Assembly (NCBI GenBank): GCA_900541015.1
Contig: UQIB01000017.1
Location: 1-52,752, forward strand
Direction of reading: 5' to 3'
DNA length: 52,752 nt
Source of the DNA: an uncultured Collinsella sp.
GTDB lineage: Bacteria; Actinomycetota; Coriobacteriia; Coriobacteriales; Coriobacteriaceae
In this document: positions 40,852 to 48,947 of the stretch, one piece after another
Layout: every line of letters starts with the position of its first letter
Numbering within the stretch: position 1 is the stretch's first letter
The notes under the pieces: model-generated
Databases searched by the model: none
The model's input: the letters and a program-made list of their open reading frames with translations, nothing else
What the model was told of the DNA's origin: nothing
Program-made: the position numbers and the translations under genes

Positions 40852-41856
40852 TTATCGATTCTCAATTGACCCGATGTTTTTGAGCTCGATGGAGATGAGG
40901 CCGTTGGGCTCGTTGACGAACTCGATATACTCGGAGTTTGAGCCCATCTCGGCCGGGAAGCTAATCTCGATACCCGTGTCGGTACGGATCTTGTGGTTGC
41001 GCACCGCCGCGCGCTCGACCTGTTTGCGCTCCACGGGCACACGCTCAGGCACCTTCTCCTCGGTCAGTGCCGCGCGCACGCTCTCCTTGATAACCGGTTC
41101 GTCCTCAAAGACCTCATCGACAATATCCCAAGGCGGCAGTTCCTCGTCATCCTCAACCTTCTCGGCAACGGCAGCCTTAACCTTAGCGAGCGCTACAGCT
41201 GTGTTGGCACCGTGCTCCTCGGCGACTTCCTCGACCACACGCGTCACGGTGTCGATGACCTCCTTGCCCGATACGCCCGTGTCGCACTGCAGCAGGCCAT
41301 CGGGGATAAGCATGCGGTCCTCGCCGGCAATCTTGCGCTTCTTGTCCACATAGCCGATCTCCATGGTGCTCGCGCGCACGATGGCATAGCTTGGCACCTT
41401 TTGGGAAGGATTCGGCAGGATAGCATAGTGGCGCGCGATGTCGTTGCGCACCTCGCCCTCCTCGCGGCCCACTTCGTGCATAAAAGCCTGCTTGGAGCCC
41501 AGCAGCATCACGGCAAACCAGCGGGCATCCTCATCATCGTCAAAGTCCGCCACAAGCACATCGGTGGACTCGGCTTTTTCGGCCTTGGTGAGCTCGGAGG
41601 AAATGAACTCCGCAATCTGCTGCGACAGGTCCACAAACTCGCGCTCGCCAAAGAAATAGCCCTTGAGCTCGCCGCCAAACGCAGAGTTCTCGGCAAACGT
41701 GGCGCGTTTATTGTCGGCAGAGGTACGTGCGCGGCGCAGATGCGTGGTCACGAAGCTGCGCACGGTACGGCTCTCGATATCGAGCTCGCGCTGGCTCATG
41801 ACGTTAACGGCAGAGTCAAAGTCCAGGATATGCAGAATCGCGTGATTGATTTTCAT
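40852..41856 (-). CDS. Nucleoid-associated protein, 37-kDa NdpA/YejK family
   Basis: 334 residues. Begins MKINHAILHILDFDS, the conserved opening of 37-kDa nucleoid-associated proteins, with the following EFISSELTKAEKAESTDVLVADFD and YAILPNPSQKVPSYAIV segments of the same family. Role in nucleoid organisation is inferred from the family; the biochemical function is poorly known. Start uncertain between ATGs at 41865 and 41856; I chose the latter for its fit to the family N-terminus and spacing from GGAA. Confidence 0.85.
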   Translation of the reverse strand: MKINHAILHILDFDSAVNVMSQRELDIESRTVRSFVTTHLRRARTSADNKRATFAENSAFGGELKGYFFGEREFVDLSQQIAEFISSELTKAEKAESTDVLVADFDDDEDARWFAVMLLGSKQAFMHEVGREEGEVRNDIARHYAILPNPSQKVPSYAIVRASTMEIGYVDKKRKIAGEDRMLIPDGLLQCDTGVSGKEVIDTVTRVVEEVAEEHGANTAVALAKVKAAVAEKVEDDEELPPWDIVDEVFEDEPVIKESVRAALTEEKVPERVPVERKQVERAAVRNHKIRTDTGIEISFPAEMGSNSEYIEFVNEPNGLISIELKNIGSIENR

Positions 41857-41922
41857 ATACGGCATTCCGTTCTAAATCGAATTGAGCACAAATCAGTATA
41901 GCGGTCGGCAGATTGGTACATC

Positions 41923-41944
41923 GGGGTCAGGTTGCTTTGCACCA
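41923..41944 (+). repeat. REP-like 22-mer, left copy
   Basis: GGGGTCAGGTTGCTTTGCACCA. Its reverse complement recurs at 43140-43161 with one difference (21 of 22), so the pair brackets the DUF2974-like gene in inverted orientation. The GGGGTCAGG start resembles REP elements served by REP-associated tyrosine transposases; none is in the window. Confidence 0.7.
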
Positions 41945-41948
41945 ATGG

Positions 41949-43109
41949 CTAGCGCAGGAGCTCGGACTGCCATGCCTCGAGCTGCTCGGCAAAGCTCTTG
42001 CCGCTCGTGGGTACGCTGAGCTCGGGTCGTTTGGGCAACAGTGCGCATTTAAGGATTGCCACGATGGTCTGCGAGACAAAGCGTCGCGTATCCTTGTCAA
42101 AGCCTTGCGCAGCCTGGAGCATCACGGGCAGGCTCTCGCGCAGATTCCCAGCGATATCCGCAAACCGCTCAGCACCCGTAGCCTCAAACACGGAGAACAA
42201 CGCATCTACAAAACGCTCGCGCTCGCTAGGCGACACTGCAAGCAGCATCTCGCGAATAGAGCCATCAACGTATCGAGCACCGGCGGACAGGCGCTCACAG
42301 TACACGAAGTCGCGACCATCAACCACCCAGCTAAAGGGATTATGCTGAAGCAGGCTGAACTCGGTGCTCTCAACGATGGCATAGTCCTCCTGTGCCTCGA
42401 ACATCATGCCAAAGATCGACGACCGAGGTAGCGTCTTGTCGATTCGACCGGATAGGTCGGCGAAGGCGTTGCCGCTCAGAAACTCCTCGACGAAGCCCGG
42501 ACCATCATGGGAATACGCCCGTTCGATTCGCTCACGGGCGACATCGGGGCACATCGCCGCACCGTACACCGCAAGGTTTCCACCCTTGGAATGACCTCCG
42601 CACAAAAGCGGCCCGTCAATCGCATCCGCCGCCTCGTCTACATAACGCGCCGCGGATTCCTGGGCCGGCACAGGACACCGGAACGCCATGTTAAAGTCCT
42701 CTTTCCAGCCCACAATCGTGCTGTCGGTCCCCCGGAAGGCAAGATAGCTAAACCCCGCCGGAAATCGGAACGTCATGGCCGCAAACTGCTCCGTTGTCTC
42801 GGCATCACTCACGCTACGATAGCCGCAAACACGAACGCCACGGTAGCGAGGGCTTGCTGCCACAGCCTCCAACAGGGCACGGCTCCCCTCCGGATCCCAC
42901 AGGTCGCCAATCATGTCTTGGTAGCACTCGGCGCGCAGCAGCTCGCGTACGTCTAGGCCCTGCCAGTTCGTCAGCTCCGCCATATCACCCGGCAAACGCA
43001 AATAGGACAACCACGCAAAGACCAGGCTATCCACCGCGCAGAACGGCCGTTCCTCAAACGGATCAAACGCCGTCTGGGCATAGGTCAAAAAATTAGGCGA
43101 ATCCGACAT
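41949..43109 (-). CDS. Mbeg1-like/DUF2974 alpha/beta hydrolase
   Basis: 386 residues. A lipase-like GxSxG elbow is seen in CGGHSKGGNLAVYGA, with a preceding LAFRGTDSTIVGWKEDF strand and a following SHDGPGF, the pattern of DUF2974 (Mbeg1-like) proteins. Probably an intracellular serine hydrolase; substrate unknown. ATG at 43109 has GGGAGGG; the frame extends upstream but into the inverted repeat and ldh terminator. Flanked on both sides by inverted REP-like 22-mers. Confidence 0.8.
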   Translation of the reverse strand: MSDSPNFLTYAQTAFDPFEERPFCAVDSLVFAWLSYLRLPGDMAELTNWQGLDVRELLRAECYQDMIGDLWDPEGSRALLEAVAASPRYRGVRVCGYRSVSDAETTEQFAAMTFRFPAGFSYLAFRGTDSTIVGWKEDFNMAFRCPVPAQESAARYVDEAADAIDGPLLCGGHSKGGNLAVYGAAMCPDVARERIERAYSHDGPGFVEEFLSGNAFADLSGRIDKTLPRSSIFGMMFEAQEDYAIVESTEFSLLQHNPFSWVVDGRDFVYCERLSAGARYVDGSIREMLLAVSPSERERFVDALFSVFEATGAERFADIAGNLRESLPVMLQAAQGFDKDTRRFVSQTIVAILKCALLPKRPELSVPTSGKSFAEQLEAWQSELLR

Positions 43110-43139
43110 GGCCCTCCCATCAACTATGGTGCATTGGGG

Positions 43140-43161
43140 TGGTGCAAAGTAACCTGACCCC
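43140..43161 (-). repeat. REP-like 22-mer, right copy
   Basis: TGGTGCAAAGTAACCTGACCCC, reverse complement of the copy at 41923-41944 with one difference. Lies 30 bases upstream of the hydrolase start codon, hence in its promoter region. Confidence 0.7.
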
Positions 43162-43170
43162 CTCGCACCA

Positions 43171-43206
43171 AAAAGGCGCCCGGACCGTGTGGCCCGGACG
43201 CCTTTC
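43171..43206 (-). terminator. Terminator of ldh
   Basis: Stem AAAGGCGTCCGGG / CCGGGCGCCTTT followed by TTGG on the minus strand. Confidence 0.82.
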
Positions 43207-43236
43207 ATTGTAGCCTGTTGCCCAAAAGAGCTTGAT

Positions 43237-44187
43237 TTAGCAGGAGAAGTCGACGCTGTCGATGATGTCCTTGAGGGCCTTTGCGGAGGCGGTGAGCTCA
43301 TGCTGCTCGTCATCGTTCAGCGGCACGGGGACGCGGCAGACAACGCCATCGCGACCGACGACGGTCGGCATGGAGATGGCCAGATCGGACAGGCCATACT
43401 CGCCCACCATGAGCGAGGAGACAGGCAGAACGGTCTGCTCATCGCGCATGACGGCAGTGCAGATGCGCTTGACGGCCATGGCGACACCGTAGTAGGTGGC
43501 GTGCTTCTTCTCGATGATGGTGTAGGCGGAGTTCTTGACGTCCTCGGCGATGCGCTTCTCGGCAGCCTCATGCTCCAGGTGGCCGTGAAGCTCGCAGAAG
43601 GTGTTCAGCGGAACGCCAGCAACCTGAGCGCTGGACCAAGCGACAAACTCGGAGTCGCCGTGCTCGCCCATGACATAGGCCTGGACATCGCGCGGGTCAA
43701 CCTCGACGTGGGCACCAAGCATCTGCTGTAGACGGCCAGTGTCGAGCACGGTGCCGGAGCCGATGACATGGCCCTCGGGCAGGCCGGACATCTTAATGGC
43801 AGCATAGGTCAGAACATCAACCGGGTTGGAGACGATTAGCAGAATGCCGTCGAAGCCGGACTTCTTAATCTCGGGGATAATGGACTTAAAGATGTTTACG
43901 TTCTTGTTGACCAGGTCCAGGCGGGTCTCACCGGGCTTCTGGGCAGCGCCAGCGGTGACGACGATCATGGCGGCGTCCGCGACATCGGAATAATCGCCGG
44001 CGTAGATCTTCATCGGCTCGGCAAACGTCATGCCGTGCGCGATATCCAGGGCCTCACCCTCGGCACGGTTCTTGTCCACGTCGATGAGGACCATCTCGGA
44101 GAACAGACCACTCTGCATCAGTGCGAACGCCGAAGACGAACCGACGAAACCGCAGCCGACAATAGCGACCTTCTTCTCGTTAACCAT
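43237..44187 (-). CDS. ldh: L-lactate dehydrogenase
   Basis: 316 residues. NAD-binding VAIVGCGFVGSSSAFAL, IDVDKNRAEGEALDIAHG, IVSNPVDVLTY, GSGTVLDTGRL and active-site GEHGDSEFVAWS are all present; the substrate-loop Gln (AAQKPGETR) selects pyruvate over oxaloacetate, so lactate rather than malate dehydrogenase. Reduces pyruvate to lactate and regenerates NAD+. ATG at 44187 has GGGAG; an upstream extension to 44265 has no family match. Fits a fermentative host together with pta/ackA. Confidence 0.95.
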   Translation of the reverse strand: MVNEKKVAIVGCGFVGSSSAFALMQSGLFSEMVLIDVDKNRAEGEALDIAHGMTFAEPMKIYAGDYSDVADAAMIVVTAGAAQKPGETRLDLVNKNVNIFKSIIPEIKKSGFDGILLIVSNPVDVLTYAAIKMSGLPEGHVIGSGTVLDTGRLQQMLGAHVEVDPRDVQAYVMGEHGDSEFVAWSSAQVAGVPLNTFCELHGHLEHEAAEKRIAEDVKNSAYTIIEKKHATYYGVAMAVKRICTAVMRDEQTVLPVSSLMVGEYGLSDLAISMPTVVGRDGVVCRVPVPLNDDEQHELTASAKALKDIIDSVDFSC

Positions 44188-44214
44188 TAGAAACTCCCAT
44201 CTCTCTCCACAAAC

Positions 44215-44243
44215 AAGCCGCCCGGGAACGACCCGAGCGGCTT
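44215..44243 (-). terminator. Hairpin in the ldh leader
   Basis: Minus-strand stem AAGCCGCTCGGG / CCCGGGCGGCTT followed by GTTTG. It is 28 bases upstream of the ldh ATG, so it could end the aminotransferase transcript or act in the ldh leader. Confidence 0.5.
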
Positions 44244-44331
44244 GCCGTAATCCCAATACATCCAATCGGGACTTTGATTATGCCCCTATTCGCAGCCAAA
44301 AATCGACCGTTTACCGAAATTGTTTGCAGGA

Positions 44332-44352
44332 TTCGTAAAATAACTGTACGAA
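44332..44352. promoter_or_regulatory. Inverted repeat TTCGTA-N9-TACGAA
   Basis: Perfect 6-bp half sites in an AT-rich stretch 145 bases upstream of ldh. Possible operator; the binding protein is unknown. Confidence 0.35.
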
Positions 44353-44388
44353 ATCGGTTTCGAGCTATTGACGAGCCGAAATACCTTT

Positions 44389-45552
44389 CTAATACAGGCC
44401 CGCCTCGCGAATGGCCTCGACAGCCAAAGCAATCTGATCGGGCGGCAGGACCAACGCCATGCGCACGTGCCCCTCGCCCGAAGGACCAAAGCTCGCGCCC
44501 GGCGTCACCACAACGCCGGCCTTCTCCATGAGCTCCTCGCAAAACACCATGGAATCGGTGCGACCACCGGGAAGCTTGGCCCACACAAACATAGAGCCAT
44601 GCGCGTTGGGACGCTCCCAGCCCAGGCCCTCAAGACCGTCGCACAGGGCATCGCGGCGCTCCTGGTACTTCAGACGTTGCGCCTCGACCTCATCGCGCGG
44701 ACCGTTCAGGCAGGCGATGGCGGCCTTCTGAATCGGGAAGAACATACCAAAGTCGATCTGGCTGCGCAGCTTGGCAAAGGCAGAGACCACGTCCTCGCGG
44801 CCGACCAAAAAGCCGATACGCGCACCGGTGACGTTAAACGACTTGGAGAGCGAGAAGAACTCAACGCCCACCTCGAGCGCACCGGGATACTGCAAGAAGC
44901 TGCCGCCGGGCTCGCCGTCAAACACGATGTCGGAGTACGCGTTGTCATGAACGATCAACAGATCATGCTCGCGGGCAAAGGCGATAATCTCCTCGTAGAC
45001 CTCGGGCGTGCCCACCGAGCCGACCGGGTTCGCGGGCAGCGACACGATCATATACCTGGCACGATCGGCCACCTCGGGATCGATACCCGCCACATAGGGC
45101 AGGTAATTATGCTCGGCAACCAGCGGATAGTATTCGAGCTTGGCATCGGCGATCTTGGCACCCGCCTCAAAGACCGGGTAGCACGGATCGGGAACCAAAA
45201 TGGTGTCACCCGGATCGAGCAGGGCCAGCCCCAAATGGCCCACGCCCTCCTGCGTGCCGTTGCACGACTGCACCATAGACGGCGTAATGCCCGAAACGCC
45301 AAAGCGGCGCTCGTAGTAATCGCACACGGCCTGCTTAAGCTCGGGCAGATCGCGCAGGGCGTACTTCCACATCTCGGGGTCCTGGGCCGCTTGCGTGAGC
45401 GCCTCGACCACGTGGTCGTATGGCTTAAAGTCGGGCGTGCCCACGCTCATGTTGTAAATGGTCTTGCCCTGGGCCTTAAGCGCAAGAAGCTTGTTATTGA
45501 GCGAGGCGAAGACCTCCGCGCCAAAGCGGTCGAGACGCTGCGATGCCTGCAT
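44389..45552 (-). CDS. Class I/II aminotransferase, DapL/PatA-like
   Basis: 387 residues. PLP fold type I: substrate-binding NMSVGTPDFKPY, NGTQEGVGHLGLALLDPGDTILVPDPCYPV, the VSLPANPVGS and HDNAYSDIVFDG strands, and the PLP Lys in FSLSKSFNVTGARIG. The opening (RLDRFGAEVFASLNNKLLALKAQG) and the DPGDTILVPDPCYPVF block resemble LL-DAP and N-acetyl-LL-DAP aminotransferases as well as aspartate aminotransferases. Given dapH nearby, the N-acetyl-DAP transaminase step is a plausible role. ATG at 45552 has GAAAGGT. Confidence 0.82.
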   Translation of the reverse strand: MQASQRLDRFGAEVFASLNNKLLALKAQGKTIYNMSVGTPDFKPYDHVVEALTQAAQDPEMWKYALRDLPELKQAVCDYYERRFGVSGITPSMVQSCNGTQEGVGHLGLALLDPGDTILVPDPCYPVFEAGAKIADAKLEYYPLVAEHNYLPYVAGIDPEVADRARYMIVSLPANPVGSVGTPEVYEEIIAFAREHDLLIVHDNAYSDIVFDGEPGGSFLQYPGALEVGVEFFSLSKSFNVTGARIGFLVGREDVVSAFAKLRSQIDFGMFFPIQKAAIACLNGPRDEVEAQRLKYQERRDALCDGLEGLGWERPNAHGSMFVWAKLPGGRTDSMVFCEELMEKAGVVVTPGASFGPSGEGHVRMALVLPPDQIALAVEAIREAGLY

Positions 45553-45570
45553 GGTGCCACCTTTCGATAC

Positions 45571-45603
45571 AAAAAACGCGGCGCTCCGACAAGAGCGCCG
45601 CGC
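45571..45603 (-). terminator. Terminator of nadE
   Basis: Minus strand: GCGGCGCT...AGCGCCGC stem followed by TTTTTTGT. Separates nadE from the aminotransferase. Confidence 0.9.
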
Positions 45604-45670
45604 AATACGGGCCATCAGATTGCAAAAGTGTAACGCTTGCAACCCCCGTATTGGTTCAATTTGGCCAACC

Positions 45671-47650
45671 TTAGTCAATCGGATTGAGCGCATCGATCTG
45701 CGCAAGCCACAGGCGCGAGCTGGCGTCGCTCGGCATACGCCAATCGCCGCGCGGGCTGAGCGTCACCGAGCCCACCTTGGGACCATCGGGCAGGCAGCTG
45801 CGCTTAAACTGCTGAGCGAAGAAGCGACGGTAGAACGTACGCAGCCACGTGTGGATGGTGACCTCGTCGTAGACGCACTCGAAGCTCTTGAGCGCCATGC
45901 GATAGATCTTGCCCGGCTCAAAGCCAAAGCGCAGCAGGTAGTAGAGGAAGTAGTCGTGCAGCTCGTACGGGCCCACCAGGTCCTCGGTCTTCTGGGCGAT
46001 CTCGCCGTCGCCCGTGGGCGGCAGAAGCTCGGGCGACACCGGCGTATCGAGGATATCGAGAAGCGTCTCGGCAATACGCCCGCCAAAGACATCGGCCGCA
46101 TAACGCACCAGATGGCGCACAAGCGTCTTGGGCACGCTCGCATTGACGGCGTACATGCTCATGTGGTCGCCGTTATAGGTGGCCCAGCCGAGCGCCAGCT
46201 CACTGAGGTCGCCCGTGCCGATGACAAAGCCGCCGGCTTGGTTGGCCAGATCCATGAGAATCTGCGTGCGCTCGCGCGCCTGGCTGTTCTCGTAGGTCAC
46301 GTCCTGGACGGTCGGATCGTGCTCGATGTCCTTAAAATGCTGCTCCACGGCTGCATGGATCGAGACTTCGCGGAAGCTCACGCCTAGGTCGCGAGCGAGC
46401 GACTCGGCATTGGACTTAGTGCGGTGCGTGGTGCCAAAGCCGGGCATGGACACGGCCGTGATACCGGTGCGCGGCAGGCCCAAGGCATCGAACGCACGCA
46501 CGGTCACGAGGAGCGCCAGCGTGGAATCGAGGCCGCCGGAAAGGCCGATGACGGCAGCCTTGGTGCCCGTATGGGCAAGGCGGGTCTTGAGGCCGGCGGT
46601 CTGCAGGTCGAGGATAGTCTCGCAGCGCTCGGCCAAGTCGCCGTGGTCGGCCGGCACAAAAGGCGCGCGCGGGAAAACGCGGTCGATATCGCAGGCATCA
46701 CGCAGGACAGGTTCTTCGGCCAGCACGCCCTCAAACGAAAACTCAATGGTCGTGGCCTCCGGAGCATCGTCGGTACGCGTCCACGTCGTCGAGCGACGGC
46801 GCTCGGCAACCAGGCGGTCAAGGTCAACGTCGGCGATGGCCATATCGCAGGTAAGCAGTTTGGTCGCGGCGAGCTTGGAGCCGTTTTCGTAGACGAGGTT
46901 CTCGCCCGCAAAGACCATGTCGGTCGTGGACTCGCCCTCGCTCGCGTCCGCGTAGGCATAGGCGCAATACAGGCGCGCGCTCTGGTTGGAAATGAGGCTG
47001 CGGCGGTAATCCGCCTTACCGATAATCTCGTCCGAAGCCGACGGATTGAGGATCACCGTCGCACCGGCAAGCGCCATCTCGGTCGAAGGGGGCGCCGGTA
47101 CCCACAGGTCCTCACAGACCTCAACGCCCAGCACCAGGTCCTCGGCGCCTTCATCACAGCAGCGGTAGACAAGTCCCGAACCCAGCGGGACCGGGCCCTG
47201 ACCGGCAAATTCAACCCACACGGGATCCGCAGGCGACGGAGCAAACCAGCGACGCTCATAGAACTCGCCATAGTTGGGCAGATACTTCTTGGCCGTGAGG
47301 CCCAAAAGCTCGCCCGCGCAGCACACGGCGGCACAGTTGTAGATATTCTCGGCAACCGCAACGGGAAGACCGATGGTAAAGACGATCGGCAGCTCACGGG
47401 TTTCATCGAGGATATGCACCAGAGCAGCCTCGCAGGCATGCAGCAGTGTGCGATTATGGAACAGATCGGCCGCGGTATAGCCAGTCAGATTAAGCTCGGG
47501 CAACACCAACGCGCGAACGCCACGCCCGGCAGCATCGCGAACAGCCGCCAGCGCAACCTCGGCATTGCCCTCGACATCGGCCACGCGAATCTGCGGCGAC
47601 GCCGCCGCCACACGCAAAAAGCCATCAGACTGAGAAAGGTGAAGATTCAT
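45671..47650 (-). CDS. nadE: Glutamine-dependent NAD+ synthetase
   Basis: 659 residues. N-terminal nitrilase-type glutaminase (about 1-290) with LVLPELNLTGYT (Glu), KKYLPNYGEFYERRWF (Lys) and GVEVCEDLWVP (nucleophile Cys), then the synthetase domain with the pyrophosphatase loop IGLSGGLDSTLAL, followed by GTGDLSELALGWATYNGDHMS. Makes NAD+ from deamido-NAD+, ATP and glutamine. Length fits the two-domain form. ATG at 47650 has GGGAG; the start at 47677 adds nine unmatched residues. Confidence 0.96.
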   Translation of the reverse strand: MNLHLSQSDGFLRVAAASPQIRVADVEGNAEVALAAVRDAAGRGVRALVLPELNLTGYTAADLFHNRTLLHACEAALVHILDETRELPIVFTIGLPVAVAENIYNCAAVCCAGELLGLTAKKYLPNYGEFYERRWFAPSPADPVWVEFAGQGPVPLGSGLVYRCCDEGAEDLVLGVEVCEDLWVPAPPSTEMALAGATVILNPSASDEIIGKADYRRSLISNQSARLYCAYAYADASEGESTTDMVFAGENLVYENGSKLAATKLLTCDMAIADVDLDRLVAERRRSTTWTRTDDAPEATTIEFSFEGVLAEEPVLRDACDIDRVFPRAPFVPADHGDLAERCETILDLQTAGLKTRLAHTGTKAAVIGLSGGLDSTLALLVTVRAFDALGLPRTGITAVSMPGFGTTHRTKSNAESLARDLGVSFREVSIHAAVEQHFKDIEHDPTVQDVTYENSQARERTQILMDLANQAGGFVIGTGDLSELALGWATYNGDHMSMYAVNASVPKTLVRHLVRYAADVFGGRIAETLLDILDTPVSPELLPPTGDGEIAQKTEDLVGPYELHDYFLYYLLRFGFEPGKIYRMALKSFECVYDEVTIHTWLRTFYRRFFAQQFKRSCLPDGPKVGSVTLSPRGDWRMPSDASSRLWLAQIDALNPID

Positions 47651-47853
47651 AAGAATGCTCCCGTGCGTAGACGCCATTCACAACAATTAGCAAGTCCTAT
47701 TGTAGTTCAACCGCCGGGTGGAACCGCATCCCACCAACTTGGTGAGCAATTGATGAGTTGATGGTATCTGTTAAATGTCACGTACGATTCACATCTGGTG
47801 GGTACCCTGATGGCTGCACGAAACGAAGCAGATTTACACCGGGAGGACCCCGT

Positions 47854-48807
47854 ATGACAACCAAGTACACCGACGCGCCGCGCACGCGCGTCATGACGCC
47901 GGCATCGCTCAACAACGGCGTACACGAGAACCATTCCATTGGACAGACCATGGCCATCGCGCCCAAAAAGGGCCTGTTCGACGACATTTCCATTCCCCAG
48001 ATCATCGCCGGCGCCGCAGCTGCCGCCACGAGCGTGGCGCTTGCTTCAAAGATCGGCATTGCCGGCTCGGTGATTGGTGCCGCTGTGAGCTCAGTCATCA
48101 CTGTTGTGTCCTCGCAGGTCTATCGCCACTTTATCTCCGCCAGCGCCGAAGCAATCAAGGGCACGCATGCCGCTGTCGACTACCCTGCCGGCGCCTACGA
48201 GCCCGTTGAGCCCGATGTCGAGGAGCACCTAGGTGGCGCCGCGACCACGCAGGAGATGCGCCAGGTTGCGGGACGCGCGACCACGGCGCGCGTCGCCCCC
48301 AACAGCCTGCGCGCCAAGGCGGCGGCAGAGCGCAGCCAGACACAAAAGAAGGTCATCGTCTTCTCGATCGCCATCGCCATCGTCGCGGTCATCGCCTGCG
48401 CCGGCGCCATCCTTATCACCACTGCCGGTGAGGGTCTGGGCGAGCGTCCCGAGCCAATCCTGTCGTCGCGCACGACCGAGAGCGATGCAAATGGCAACAC
48501 TCAGCCGCAGGATCAGCAGGCACAGACGGACGACACGCAAGACAGTCCTACCTCTGCCAATTCGTCCTCGAACACCCAAAACCAATCGCAGGGCACCGAT
48601 TCCTCTACGGCCAACAGTGGCACGCCGTCCGGCACGACCGACTCAAGCCAAACGACTGACGGTTCACAGCCGAACACGGGAGGCCAGACGAGCGACACCA
48701 CGTCGGGAACGGGCACGGCAGACAGTAACAACACCAACAGCTCGAGCGGAACCGCTTCCGGCACGGCATCTGACAACTCGAGCCAAGGCACGGCATCGGG
48801 CAACTAA
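47854..48807 (+). CDS. Two-helix membrane protein with long Ser/Thr/Asn-rich tail
   Basis: 317 residues. A soluble N-terminus (about 1-45), a hydrophobic Ala-rich stretch (IIAGAAAAATSVALASKIGIAG, about 50-85), a charged cytoplasmic region (about 90-165), a clear membrane helix (IVFSIAIAIVAVIACAGAILI, about 168-190) and a low-complexity tail of about 125 residues made almost only of Ser, Thr, Gly, Asn, Asp and Gln. The tail looks exported and possibly glycosylated. RBS GGGAGGA. Family not recognised; no LPxTG or lipobox. Confidence 0.7.
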   Translation: MTTKYTDAPRTRVMTPASLNNGVHENHSIGQTMAIAPKKGLFDDISIPQIIAGAAAAATSVALASKIGIAGSVIGAAVSSVITVVSSQVYRHFISASAEAIKGTHAAVDYPAGAYEPVEPDVEEHLGGAATTQEMRQVAGRATTARVAPNSLRAKAAAERSQTQKKVIVFSIAIAIVAVIACAGAILITTAGEGLGERPEPILSSRTTESDANGNTQPQDQQAQTDDTQDSPTSANSSSNTQNQSQGTDSSTANSGTPSGTTDSSQTTDGSQPNTGGQTSDTTSGTGTADSNNTNSSSGTASGTASDNSSQGTASGN

Positions 48808-48841
48808 GCACGTTTGCCTCTCATAGATAACCGACCTGTAC

Positions 48842-48877
48842 AACGGGCGCGAATCGAAAGCGGTTCGCGCCCGTTTG
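48842..48877 (+). terminator. Terminator after the Ser/Thr-rich protein
   Basis: AACGGGCGCGAA / TTCGCGCCCGTT stem followed by TGCCTT. Confidence 0.8.
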
Positions 48878-48947
48878 CCTTGGGCGCCGCCATGGCGAAC
48901 GCCATGCGATGGTAAGATGCTTTACATGTGTAAAGAGGAGATTTGCC

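Noticed and set aside
47711..47730. GGGTGGAACCGC, the core motif of a T-box antiterminator
   Set aside because: Only about 60 bases separate it from the divergent nadE start, too short for the T-box stem I and specifier loop, and no terminator follows. Chance match.
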